7,945 nt of DNA from Candidatus Altarchaeota archaeon (GCA_030633635.1 DAOVSA010000022.1:1-7945), one strand, 5' to 3'. Counted from the first letter of the stretch, positions 1-5,951 are shown. Program-made: numbers and translations. Notes: a model not told the origin generated them from the letters alone.

Positions 1-1153
1 GATTTTCCCGATCCGGACGGTCCTACAAGCGCGGTAATACTGCCTTGCGGAACGCTGAAACTTACATCTTTTAATACTTCTATCCCTTCGATATAGGAAA
101 AGCCAACATTGTTAAATTCCAATGAGAAATTTTTGGGCGTTTGCTTAGAACCGCTTTTTTGCTCCTCCACTCCAAAAAGAATTTCGTCCATGCGTTTCAC
201 TCCATGGTTAATCATATTGACCTGGGCCCCCAGATTACTCAATGCCAGAACAGGGCGAATATATCCCACACCCAATATCAGGAATATAAATAATACTGAC
301 AGGCTAATCCCGTTTTGGAAATAGAGATACAAGCCCAATGCTAACACGGGCAGAAGCGCATTGTTAATAAAACTCATAAAAGCCGCCCATACGGGGGTTT
401 GTTTGCGCGTCCAGAGAGCTATAAACTTCTCAAACATATTAACTGTTCCGCTATATTTGCTAAATGCCGTGGCGGTTTGTCCGAATATTTTCATTACAGG
501 CATAGCTCGCACAAACTCTACAATTCCCGCATTCATATCCTCAAGCGAATTATGATATTTCTCCATCAGCTCTTTATTTTTTGGCGAGCTAAAAGTAACA
601 GAAACTAAAACTCCAACTAAAACCAATGGCACAAAACTAACAAGTGCCAGCCGCCAGTCCACTACAAAGAGATAGGTTAAGACAATAAAAGGAAGCGACA
701 ATCCTTTTATAAAATCAGGAATTCCATGGGCTATAAATACCTCAATACGCTCCACATCGTCGGCAAGGATTTTTTTAAGTGCCCCGGAACTGCGATTGGA
801 GACATATCCCATAGGCAACTTGCCGATTTTTTCGGCAATCTTGCAACGTAATTCATACAAAATATTAAAGGCTGCAATGTGAGAGGCCATTGCCGAAACA
901 TACATCAGCACAAATGAGAATGCAACGGCAGCAAATGCCCATATAAGATAGTTTTCTATATTCGGGCTGTTTACTTGTCCGCTTAACAATTCTTGCATGA
1001 TATAGAAGATAAGTATGTAAGGAACCATCGACAATACAGCATGTAATACCACCGCTGCACCGGATACAAATAAAAACCCTTTCCTACGGCCGATATTTCT
1101 AACAGGCGGGCTATGCCACTTTTTTCTTTTTTGATTCTTTTTTTGTCTTTCAT
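1..1153 (-). CDS. ABC exporter-type permease/ATPase, 3' end cut by window edge, apparent frameshift near the start
   Basis: This is a half-transporter with a type IV membrane domain followed by the start of its nucleotide-binding domain. The gene starts at ATG 1153, with AAAGGA just upstream, an in-frame TAA three codons before, and the previous stop only 9 bases away. Its first ~20 codons read MKDKKRIKKEKSGIARLLEI, a typical N-terminus for this family. From about 1079 to base 2 the matching protein continues in another frame without a stop; the join at 1079-1097 lacks one base. The original frame would stop at 983. Several hydrophobic segments are visible, then the pre-NBD motif VEFVRAMPVMKIFG (507-470 region), and Walker A GPSGSGKS at the window edge. 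Nearest relatives by memory are the COG1132-type exporters, including the YbtPQ/IrtAB-like group, which often occur as pairs; the partner would lie beyond base 1. Substrate unknown. Nine of ten arginine codons are CGN, unlike the neighbours. Confidence 0.85.
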
Positions 1154-1162
1154 TTTCCTTTA

Positions 1163-1747
1163 TTAACAAATCCCGGGCACTATTCTTTTTGTCTTTTTCA
1201 TATAATCCTTATATTCCTGACCAAATTCTTCAATCATTAGTTTTTCTTCTTCAGGCAATCTGATAAAATACAAAATACTCCATGTTAAGAATGCAACTAT
1301 TCCAACAATCCAGTTTGATGATATTAACCAATAACCTACCACCCCAATCCACATTTGGGTATACATTGGATGCCGGATATATTTGTAAGGTCCTTGTGTA
1401 ACTAATTTGTGATTTTTTCTAATCTCCAATATCGGAGACCAGTTCTTGCCCAGTGTTTTATGGACCCACCAAAATAAGATTAGACCAAATCCATAACCAA
1501 TTATCCCGGTCCATCTTGCCCAGTCAGGTAGATTCATATTAAAAGAATTTAACCAAGGAGTAAGAACATATATTATTGGCACAAGCATCATTCCAATAGC
1601 GGCAAGAAAACAAAGAAATTTTTCTCTTGATGTTTTTTTGGATTTTGTTTTTTCTGTTTTCTTGTATTTCTTCATATGGGGCTTTCTAATCAATCCGCCG
1701 GTAAACAATAGAATCATAAAAATTATTTTCCAGATTATTTCTTGCAT
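1163..1747 (-). CDS. isoprenylcysteine carboxyl methyltransferase (ICMT)-like membrane protein
   Basis: The product is a 194-residue integral membrane methyltransferase-like protein. Hydrophobic segments lie near residues 4-20, 44-64, 78-94 and 132-163, with a lysine-rich cytoplasmic-type stretch at 21-43. The family signature is clear: LVTQGPYKYIRHPMYT at 115-130 and a C-terminal EEEKLMIEEFGQEYKDY at 166-182 ending in RIVPGI. In this family these parts bind S-adenosylmethionine and the acceptor. Prokaryotic members rarely have a known substrate, and no prenyl-cysteine acceptor can be inferred here. ATG 1747 lies inside the end of the upstream methyltransferase gene (13-base overlap) with GGGGTG six bases before it, so the two are probably translationally coupled. 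The stop is 9 bases before the ABC gene. Arginine codons are mostly AGA. Confidence 0.85.
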   Translation of the reverse strand: MQEIIWKIIFMILLFTGGLIRKPHMKKYKKTEKTKSKKTSREKFLCFLAAIGMMLVPIIYVLTPWLNSFNMNLPDWARWTGIIGYGFGLILFWWVHKTLGKNWSPILEIRKNHKLVTQGPYKYIRHPMYTQMWIGVVGYWLISSNWIVGIVAFLTWSILYFIRLPEEEKLMIEEFGQEYKDYMKKTKRIVPGIC

Positions 1748-2379
1748 TTTTTCACCCCTTTAAAATACAAAGCTTTTATTTTATCTCCTAAAAGTTTATT
1801 TTCTTCTATCTCAAACCCTGCGTTTTCTGCAAGAACTTCAAGATCTTTGGGGGCTAAATTGCCTTTATCCGTTTTGGGTGGTTTACCCATTTTTCTTATA
1901 TATCTAAAGGCCAGTTTCAGCATTTCAAGCTTCTTCATACCACAACCAGTTAAATCAATGATTATTAATGACCCGTTGTCTTTCAGAATCCTGTAACTTT
2001 CATCCATTGCACAAGACGGCTCTTTAATCACATGCAATAAATTAACCATCAACACAGCATCAAATTTTTTATCCGGGGAATCTGTTGCTTTGCAGTTAGC
2101 AATCCGGAAGGTTATGTTTCTATGATCTTTTAATTCTCTTTTCGCTACCTCTAACATTTCTTTTGAAACATCTGTAGCAATAATATGCCTTGCGTTCTTA
2201 GCGATTGCTTTGGTAAAATACCCGGTTCCGCATCCAAACTCTACGACATCACCCAGTTCTTTTTCTTGGGATAATCTTTCAGAAATTTCTTCACAAATAG
2301 CTTCTCCTACAACATATATTGTATTTTCATCAAATTTATCTGCCATATTTCCCCAGTCCTTTTCTTGTTTTTCCTTCAT
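1735..2379 (-). CDS. class I SAM-dependent methyltransferase
   Basis: This is a soluble Rossmann-fold methyltransferase of the Methyltransf_11/25 type. Using ATG 2379 it has 214 residues. Motif I VVEFGCGTGYFT lies at about 45-56, the acidic ribose-binding residue is in ATDVS near 70, and the post-I/motif IV region FDAVLMVNLLHVI is at 106-118. A beta strand follows at SLIIIDL. The substrate cannot be told from sequence. The frame is open further, to ATG 2412, but that codon sits inside a TATA-like box (2410-2420), and a transcript from that box would begin near 2389; ATG 2379 is therefore preferred. A run of seven G (2391-2397) is the only SD-like sequence. The 3' end overlaps the ICMT-like gene by 13 bases, and the pair plus the ABC gene form a compact cassette. 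Confidence 0.88.
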   Translation of the reverse strand: MKEKQEKDWGNMADKFDENTIYVVGEAICEEISERLSQEKELGDVVEFGCGTGYFTKAIAKNARHIIATDVSKEMLEVAKRELKDHRNITFRIANCKATDSPDKKFDAVLMVNLLHVIKEPSCAMDESYRILKDNGSLIIIDLTGCGMKKLEMLKLAFRYIRKMGKPPKTDKGNLAPKDLEVLAENAGFEIEENKLLGDKIKALYFKGVKKCKK

Positions 2380-2409
2380 TTTTTTATGAACCCCCCCACT
2401 GTTACCTCT

Positions 2410-2420
2410 CATATTATATG
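2410..2420 (-). promoter_or_regulatory. candidate TATA box of the methyltransferase-ABC cassette
   Basis: The minus strand reads CATATAATATG, an AT-rich octamer like archaeal TATA boxes, in the 62-base gap after the DUF3793 gene. Archaeal TATA boxes centre about 26 bases upstream of the start site, which would put transcription start near 2389 and give a leader of about 10 bases before ATG 2379. No clear BRE is seen. Inferred from sequence only. Confidence 0.4.
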
Positions 2421-2441
2421 ATTAGCCTCAAACGCCTCCAC

Positions 2442-3017
2442 TCATCCACCGTTGATTACGTCAATGGGGTCCTCCCCCCTAGAAAGCAGGCATCTTACCT
2501 CGTCCTCTGCTTTTCTATACCTCCTCATAACTCTTAGGGATGATTCAGAATCACCATATACCCCCCACATACCAGTGAATATGTAGGGTAGTGAACTCAA
2601 ACCCATAAATGCCTTAACATCCTTCAGGGGAATTCCAAGGAATACTCCTATCTCATGAGGGAATGGATAGATATTATATTTGCTCTTAAGACTTTCTAAT
2701 GTATTCTCCGGAGATCTAATGTTGTATCCAAGGAAGGATAAAAATTGTCTTATATCCTCCCTCCTTAAAAGCTCGTCTATTTTGTGTCGGCAAAAAAATA
2801 AGACAATTATATTCGTATCTCCTCTTTTTAATTCATAATAGCCGATATTACCTGTATGAAAGATATCCTTACTAAACTCATTCCATAGATCAAAGAGCCC
2901 ATTGCGACTGTTGGAGAGATTCATCAATGTGGCCGATTTCTCCCCTGCGATGCTCGCCGCTATATGGTTTGCTATATGCCCTGCCAGATATCTAATCCTC
3001 TGATCTTTTCTGCACAT
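2442..3017 (-). CDS. DUF3793 family protein
   Basis: The product is a 191-residue soluble protein of the DUF3793 family, whose biochemical function is unknown. Typical family features are visible: FPHEIGVFLGIPLKDVKAFM at 119-138, followed by GMWGVYGDSE at 149-158 and a basic, charged C-terminal helix. Members are commonly encoded beside flavodoxin and iron-uptake genes in anaerobes, as here, so a role in iron or redox homeostasis is inferred. It starts 4 bases after the flavodoxin stop. Its GGAGG touches the ATG directly, leaving almost no spacer; the next in-frame ATG is only at residue 32, inside conserved-looking sequence. Translation probably relies on coupling to the flavodoxin gene. Confidence 0.82.
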   Translation of the reverse strand: MCRKDQRIRYLAGHIANHIAASIAGEKSATLMNLSNSRNGLFDLWNEFSKDIFHTGNIGYYELKRGDTNIIVLFFCRHKIDELLRREDIRQFLSFLGYNIRSPENTLESLKSKYNIYPFPHEIGVFLGIPLKDVKAFMGLSSLPYIFTGMWGVYGDSESSLRVMRRYRKAEDEVRCLLSRGEDPIDVINGG

Positions 3018-3021
3018 CCTC

Positions 3022-3456
3022 CTACTTTATTTCCTTCAGAATCATTCCTCCATATCCCCGACATCTTTCAAGACCCTCCTCGTCCGGGGTTAGGTGTATT
3101 ATCAAACCATCTCCAACCACTTTGAAACCCCCTTTTCTTAATCTATCAATAAAATCCTTCATCCATTGCCCGTCACCCCAGTCGTAGGAACCGAAAGCAC
3201 CGGCAACTTTATCATTCATTTCCTCATTTTCCATCTGACTTACAAAGGAGTCCATCTCCTCAGCCAGTTCCTCTGCCCCCATCGAGGGAGAACCCAAGAC
3301 TATGGCCTTGGCATCTTTGATATCATCTAATCTGGTTTCTTCAATCCTTTTTAATAAAACATCTCCTCCTTCTGACTCAATACCCTCCTTAATGGCTTTA
3401 GCCATCGTTTCTGTGTTTCCGGTTCCACTCCAATAAACTATAGCTATTTCGGACAT
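3022..3456 (-). CDS. short-chain flavodoxin
   Basis: This 144-residue FMN-binding electron carrier acts in the cytoplasm. The FMN phosphate loop SGTGNTE is at 10-16. The two isoalloxazine loops are GSPSMGAEE (55-63) and the acidic FGSYDWGDGQWM (88-99). Length matches short-chain clostridial and methanogen flavodoxins. The usual tryptophan in the first loop is Met59 here. Flavodoxins typically replace ferredoxin under iron limitation, and its place between a DtxR/Feo locus and DUF3793 supports an iron-responsive role. Another possibility, not excluded, is electron delivery for reduction of ferric iron or release of iron. ATG 3456 has a strong SD, GAGGTG, four bases upstream, in a leader nearly identical to that of the feoA-like gene. 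Confidence 0.92.
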   Translation of the reverse strand: MSEIAIVYWSGTGNTETMAKAIKEGIESEGGDVLLKRIEETRLDDIKDAKAIVLGSPSMGAEELAEEMDSFVSQMENEEMNDKVAGAFGSYDWGDGQWMKDFIDRLRKGGFKVVGDGLIIHLTPDEEGLERCRGYGGMILKEIK

Positions 3457-3460
3457 TTTT

Positions 3461-3479
3461 CACCTCTTTTTTAAGTATT
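3461..3479 (-). repeat. leader repeat, copy 1 (before flavodoxin)
   Basis: The minus strand reads AATACTTAAAAAAGAGGTG just before the flavodoxin ATG. It matches the leader of the triple-FeoA gene (5206-5224) at 18 of 19 positions. It contains the SD (GAGGTG) preceded by an A-rich spacer. The identity beyond the SD is more than needed for ribosome binding. Confidence 0.6.
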
Positions 3480-3547
3480 TTTTATTATGTGAATTTTTCT
3501 GGTAGACGAAACTTCATACTTCAAATTGCTCATACATCCCTTATTCT

Positions 3548-3769
3548 TCAAAATTCTGCCCCATATGCATATATTGTGGGGGTATAGCCTCCTTTCATAC
3601 CTGGACGACTCTCAATCAGCTCAAGACATTTCAAGATCTCCAGTTCTTTTCTAACCATACCTCTACCCAGATGTGTGGCATCTACAATTTCATCAAGTTT
3701 TATGGACCTTTTAAATTCCCGATGAAGTTCTAATAGGTTTGATAAAACCGTCTTCCTTCTTGCTGGCAT
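3548..3769 (-). CDS. small stand-alone winged-helix DNA-binding protein (paralogue 1)
   Basis: This 73-residue protein consists of one winged-helix domain. Helices are predicted at 5-16 (KTVLSNLLELHR), 23-31, and the recognition helix 34-48 (GRGMVRKELEILKCLEL region), followed by a wing with PGMKGGYTPT at 56-65. The fold and the GGYxPT ending resemble the N-terminal HTH that archaeal CBS-domain regulators carry, but no CBS domains follow. About 53 of 70 aligned residues match the protein at 7223-7453. ATG 3769 is preceded by GGGGGGGAGAA, a usable SD. It is the first gene after the operator-rich region and lies 91 bases before flavodoxin. It may be a transcription regulator or a protein-binding adaptor like bacterial FeoC, which is also a winged helix of similar size; this is inference. 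Confidence 0.82.
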   Translation of the reverse strand: MPARRKTVLSNLLELHREFKRSIKLDEIVDATHLGRGMVRKELEILKCLELIESRPGMKGGYTPTIYAYGAEF

Positions 3770-3912
3770 TTCTCCCCCCCTTTTTTTAAAATTTTTTAGG
3801 TAAACCTAAATATGTTGTATACTATTCTAATTTTAGGTGCATAAATATTCAGATCAAAAGAAGTTAGGTTATAATTTTCGAATTCAAAATTTTTAGGAAA
3901 ATTTAGGAATAC
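3770..3912 (-). promoter_or_regulatory. control region between the DtxR gene and the winged-helix gene
   Basis: These 143 very AT-rich bases contain most of the five TTAGG pentamers that start (plus strand) at 3796, 3833, 3864, 3893 and 3903, two of them completed to palindromes. Candidate TATA sequences on the minus strand are AGTATACAAC (about 3813-3822) and TATTTATG (about 3839-3849). A promoter at the first would begin transcription near 3793 and place the palindrome 3795-3810 between box and start site, a repression geometry. No terminator hairpin is evident. Confidence 0.6.
3795..3810. promoter_or_regulatory. DtxR-type operator palindrome O2
   Basis: TTTAGGTAAACCTAAA is a perfect 7-base inverted repeat around two central bases. 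It resembles known DtxR/IdeR/MntR-family operators, which centre on TTAGG...CCTAA arms. It lies 26-41 bases before the winged-helix start codon and within 110 bases of a DtxR-family gene, the likely binder. Confidence 0.65.
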
Positions 3913-3916
3913 CTAA
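3903..3916. promoter_or_regulatory. DtxR-type operator palindrome O1, overlapping the DtxR stop codon
   Basis: TTAGGAATACCTAA has 5-base arms with a 4-base spacer, the same geometry as the core of O2. Another TTAGG begins exactly 10 bases away (3893), one helical turn, which could allow side-by-side dimers. The TAG stop of the regulator gene (3913-3915) lies inside it. Confidence 0.55.
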
Positions 3917-4368
3917 TCTCTCTTCTTGGAATCACAAACATATTCTCCCATCCTGCAGAATTCCTTGAAATGTTCAAGCCATTTCGGATACATGGGCGCG
4001 GTCTCAACGAACTTAACAAATTTTGTTAACTGCTCAACGGTTTCCGGGCTTATCTCGTGTTCGATATTACATGCATCCCTCTCGGCGGTCTTATCAGAAA
4101 CCAGGATGATTTCCAGGAGTGTTCTTATGGTGTCGTATCTTGTCTTCACTGACTTGGCTACTCTTTCACCTGTCTTGGTTAATGTCACTCCACCATACCT
4201 TTCATAATTAACTAACCCTCTATCATTCAACTTCTTCAACATCTCCGTAACGCTCGGGGGACTGATCTCCAGTTCTCTGGAAATATCCCTCGTTCTGGCA
4301 TAACCCTTTTTCTGGATGATGTTATATATTGCCTTTAGATAGTTCTCGGAAGTCCGTGTTAGATCCAT
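3913..4368 (-). CDS. DtxR/MntR-family metal-dependent transcriptional regulator
   Basis: This 151-residue protein has the two core domains of the family and no C-terminal SH3 domain. The N-terminal winged helix covers 1-70, with recognition helix SPPSVTEMLKKLNDRGLV (36-53) and wing YGGVTLTKTGE (58-68). The dimerisation/metal domain contains DACNIEHEIS (98-107), giving the DtxR-like ligands Cys100, Glu103 and His104. Other usual ligands are altered: the Met/Asp before the first helix is Asn9, and the positions matching DtxR His79 and His98 are not histidine. Iron is the likely co-repressor given the Feo neighbours, but manganese cannot be excluded. An in-frame TAA two codons upstream fixes ATG 4368; no good SD is present. 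Palindromes O1 and O2 lie just downstream and probably are its targets. Confidence 0.9.
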   Translation of the reverse strand: MDLTRTSENYLKAIYNIIQKKGYARTRDISRELEISPPSVTEMLKKLNDRGLVNYERYGGVTLTKTGERVAKSVKTRYDTIRTLLEIILVSDKTAERDACNIEHEISPETVEQLTKFVKFVETAPMYPKWLEHFKEFCRMGEYVCDSKKRD

Positions 4369-4464
4369 TTTTTATATAAATCCTATTTCTCTGGAACGTA
4401 AATCACACCTCCACATACAAATCTGTTTCTGTATCAAAACCAACACATTCCGCATTTACACTTC
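4369..4464 (-). other. 96-base gap between the FeoA-like gene and the DtxR gene
   Basis: The minus strand holds a good SD (GGAGGTG, about 4406-4412) without a fitting start codon, and a palindromic TATA-like TTTATATAAA (4371-4380) that lies too close to ATG 4368 to be its promoter by usual spacing. A 27-codon open frame (4455-4375) also fits here but looks unlike a protein. No hairpin terminator or clear operator is seen. The DtxR gene may be read through from the feo operon or have an unrecognised promoter. Confidence 0.35.
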
Positions 4465-5199
4465 CTAATCCAAGAGATCATCCCCTTCATCGACATCTAC
4501 CCAGATTTTTTCTGCCATGCCATGACCTATCGTTATAAGATGCTCTCCTATTTTGGCATGAACGTAATTTCCTCTTACGGGAATAGGCGCTCGTTCCTCC
4601 TTCCCAATTAAGGTAATCTCTGTTCCCTCTTTAATTCCAAGTTCATCCAATTTTTGTCTGACTCCCACTCCACCGATAATCTTGGTTATTTTAGTCTTTG
4701 CTCCCTCTCTCAGATAGTTGACCTGGATGGGGTTTCCCTCATACTCGACAAAGACCTTCGATGCTTCGCCCTCCCCCATTTTTATCTCTCTATCATCCAC
4801 CTTGAACACTAATGCGTCATCTGGAATATGCTTCAAGAATTCCACCCAAATTCCTTCTTCAATACTCAATTCGGAAAGCCAATTTTTGAAATCCTTTCCA
4901 CCCTCGATGACTTTGACGGTTCCCTCATCCCCTTTCTCCAGTCTTAAGAGAGGTAACAATGTGCCTTCTTTTTCCACATGTATCTTATCTGCCATTCCCT
5001 GAGCCATAATCACTTCTCTGTCAGCTATTTTTAGGGAGATAGGTCCCCTGTGTTCATGCCGTGCTTGAGTAGCCAATACAGTGAGTTCAATTCCTTTAGC
5101 AACTCCTAAATCCTCAAGATGCTTTCTTATCTCCGGACCGCCATCGATCTTTTTAACAGTTACTTTCGTTTTGGATTTTATTTCATTTAATAATTTCAT
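4465..5199 (-). CDS. triple-domain FeoA-like protein
   Basis: FeoA is normally a single SH3-like domain of 75-85 residues that acts in the cytoplasm with FeoB. This 244-residue protein has three in tandem: about 1-77, 83-153 and 160-236. Each shows the same pattern: a GG followed by a helix (GGPEIRKHLEDLG, GGKDFKNWLSELS, GGVGVRQKLDELG), then ..G.E-T/V-type strands, and a final strand pair ending ADKIHVE, ASKVFVE or AEKIWVD. The middle copy is the most divergent and has lost the second glycine of the LG turn and the GHGM/GQGM motif (GEGE instead). ATG 5199 has GGAGGTG six bases upstream. It follows the small membrane gene by 28 bases and likely ends the feo transcription unit. Its function with FeoB is inferred from context and family. 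Confidence 0.9.
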   Translation of the reverse strand: MKLLNEIKSKTKVTVKKIDGGPEIRKHLEDLGVAKGIELTVLATQARHEHRGPISLKIADREVIMAQGMADKIHVEKEGTLLPLLRLEKGDEGTVKVIEGGKDFKNWLSELSIEEGIWVEFLKHIPDDALVFKVDDREIKMGEGEASKVFVEYEGNPIQVNYLREGAKTKITKIIGGVGVRQKLDELGIKEGTEITLIGKEERAPIPVRGNYVHAKIGEHLITIGHGMAEKIWVDVDEGDDLLD

Positions 5200-5205
5200 T
5201 TTTTA

Positions 5206-5224
5206 CACCTCCTTTTTAAGTATT
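5206..5224 (-). repeat. leader repeat, copy 2 (before the FeoA-like gene)
   Basis: The minus strand reads AATACTTAAAAAGGAGGTG, differing from the flavodoxin leader (3461-3479) at one of 19 bases, and includes the SD. It may mark a shared regulatory element or a duplicated leader. Confidence 0.6.
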
Positions 5225-5227
5225 CTT

Positions 5228-5342
5228 TTACCACTTCCCTTTCCATGCTAAGAAAAATACAATTATAATAGAGATTATAAAGATAGGGGCGAAAATTAGA
5301 AACTCAATTTTTGGTTCTATACCTTCAAAGAGTTTCCATCAT
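5228..5342 (-). CDS. tiny single-helix membrane protein with an apparent frameshift
   Basis: ATG 5342 (or 5339) follows AGGTGATC (5345-5352), an excellent match to the 16S anti-SD, 11 bases after the upstream stop. The frame reads M-M-E-T-L and meets TGA at 5327-5325. Skipping one T at CTT-TGA continues as 32 more residues to TAA 5228-5230: a short polar stretch (EGIEPKIE), a strongly hydrophobic helix (FLIFAPIFIISIIIVFFLAW) and a basic end (KGKW). The total is 37 residues. The strong SD, operon position and well-formed membrane helix support a real gene; the frame break could be a sequence error, a mutation or +1 recoding. I do not recognise a family. Small membrane proteins beside feoB are known, but the usual cysteine-rich tail is absent here. 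Confidence 0.5.
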
Positions 5343-5353
5343 CAGATCACCTC

Positions 5354-5947
5354 TTAATGCTCAAAAACCCTTAATTCTTCCCTATAATTTCTGATATACA
5401 AGAAAATTGGCAGGGTAAATGGCAATAAGATAACACATGGATTATAGGGCCCTCCCCATGTCTCTAAAAAGCCTTCCCAGGTATTAAACCAACCTGCCTC
5501 TTCTTCTTCAGCTTCTGGTGGCTCTTCAGCTTCTGGTGGCTCTTCAGCTTCTGGTGGCTCTTCAGCTTCTGGTGGCTCTTCAGCTTCTGGTGGCTCTTCA
5601 GCTTCTGCTGTTTCTTCCACCACTTCTTCTCCTTCTGCTGGCAGTATTGAAACAGTTGCAATCTCAAATAGGTCATTAGCTGCAAAAATCCAGAGCATAA
5701 TACAAGCCAGAGTTATCAGAGCCAATCCATCAATGGACTTCAGTTTTAATGCTCCGGCTATCATGAAGATGCCCATTGAGGCAATTACTATACTCTTTAT
5801 CAATACAGGGGGTATCTGGAGTATCCCATAGCTATACTCTACTCCGGTAAAGAAGAATAACAGTTCTAAAAATCCAAATCCTAGAGTGAATAAACCCAAA
5901 ATTCCAAAATAATACTGTCCCAGATTATATTTTGTTTCTGTAGTCAT
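5354..5947 (-). CDS. four-helix membrane protein with EEPPEA repeat loop, unknown family
   Basis: With ATG 5947 the protein has 197 residues. A TTG at 5959 is possible but lies inside the feoB end and is less likely. Hydrophobic helices are at about 12-34, 48-67, 74-94 and 169-186. Between helices 3 and 4, residues 105-150 are almost entirely Glu, Pro and Ala, with five exact EEPPEA units. The basic C-terminus (RNYREELR) suggests that end is cytoplasmic, which would put the acidic loop outside the cell. I recognise no family. It starts 4 bases after the FeoB channel stop and is followed by the tiny membrane gene, so it is almost certainly part of the feo operon. A role as an iron-collecting or FeoB accessory subunit is inference. 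Confidence 0.8.
   Translation of the reverse strand: MTTETKYNLGQYYFGILGLFTLGFGFLELLFFFTGVEYSYGILQIPPVLIKSIVIASMGIFMIAGALKLKSIDGLALITLACIMLWIFAANDLFEIATVSILPAEGEEVVEETAEAEEPPEAEEPPEAEEPPEAEEPPEAEEPPEAEEEEAGWFNTWEGFLETWGGPYNPCVILLPFTLPIFLYIRNYREELRVFEH
5511..5600. repeat. five perfect 18-base tandem repeats
   Basis: GCTTCTGGTGGCTCTTCA (plus strand) occurs five times without a mismatch, followed by a decayed sixth unit at 5601-5618. Each unit encodes EEPPEA on the minus strand, so changes in copy number keep the frame. Perfect identity suggests recent expansion or frequent slippage. Confidence 0.97.
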
Positions 5948-5951
5948 ATCC

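Noticed and set aside
1154..1169. TTG 1169 as the start of the ABC protein, which would avoid a frameshift
   Set aside because: It gives a basic N-terminus unlike the family, while the other frame gives a family-like SGIARLLEI after a proper ATG; it remains a weak alternative.
1742..1996. Plus-strand open frames throughout the window (for example 1742-1996, 3926-4207, 4718-5002, 6136-6453, 7444-7692)
   Set aside because: Each lies opposite a well-supported minus-strand gene, lacks an SD and shows no recognisable protein pattern.
2412..2441. DtxR-type operator before the methyltransferase
   Set aside because: TGAGGCTAATC resembles part of an IdeR site but lacks a matching second arm.
3457..3547. 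20-codon frame between the winged-helix and flavodoxin genes
   Set aside because: It is too short, without a pattern, and ends inside the flavodoxin leader.
4375..4455. 27-codon frame between the FeoA-like and DtxR genes
   Set aside because: It has an SD-like AGGAAGTG, but the peptide has no membrane helix, repeat or family pattern, and chance frames of this length are common.
5464..5685. Minus-strand frame with repeated QKLKSH
   Set aside because: It is the 18-base repeat of the EEPPEA gene read in another frame; the repeat makes any frame open.
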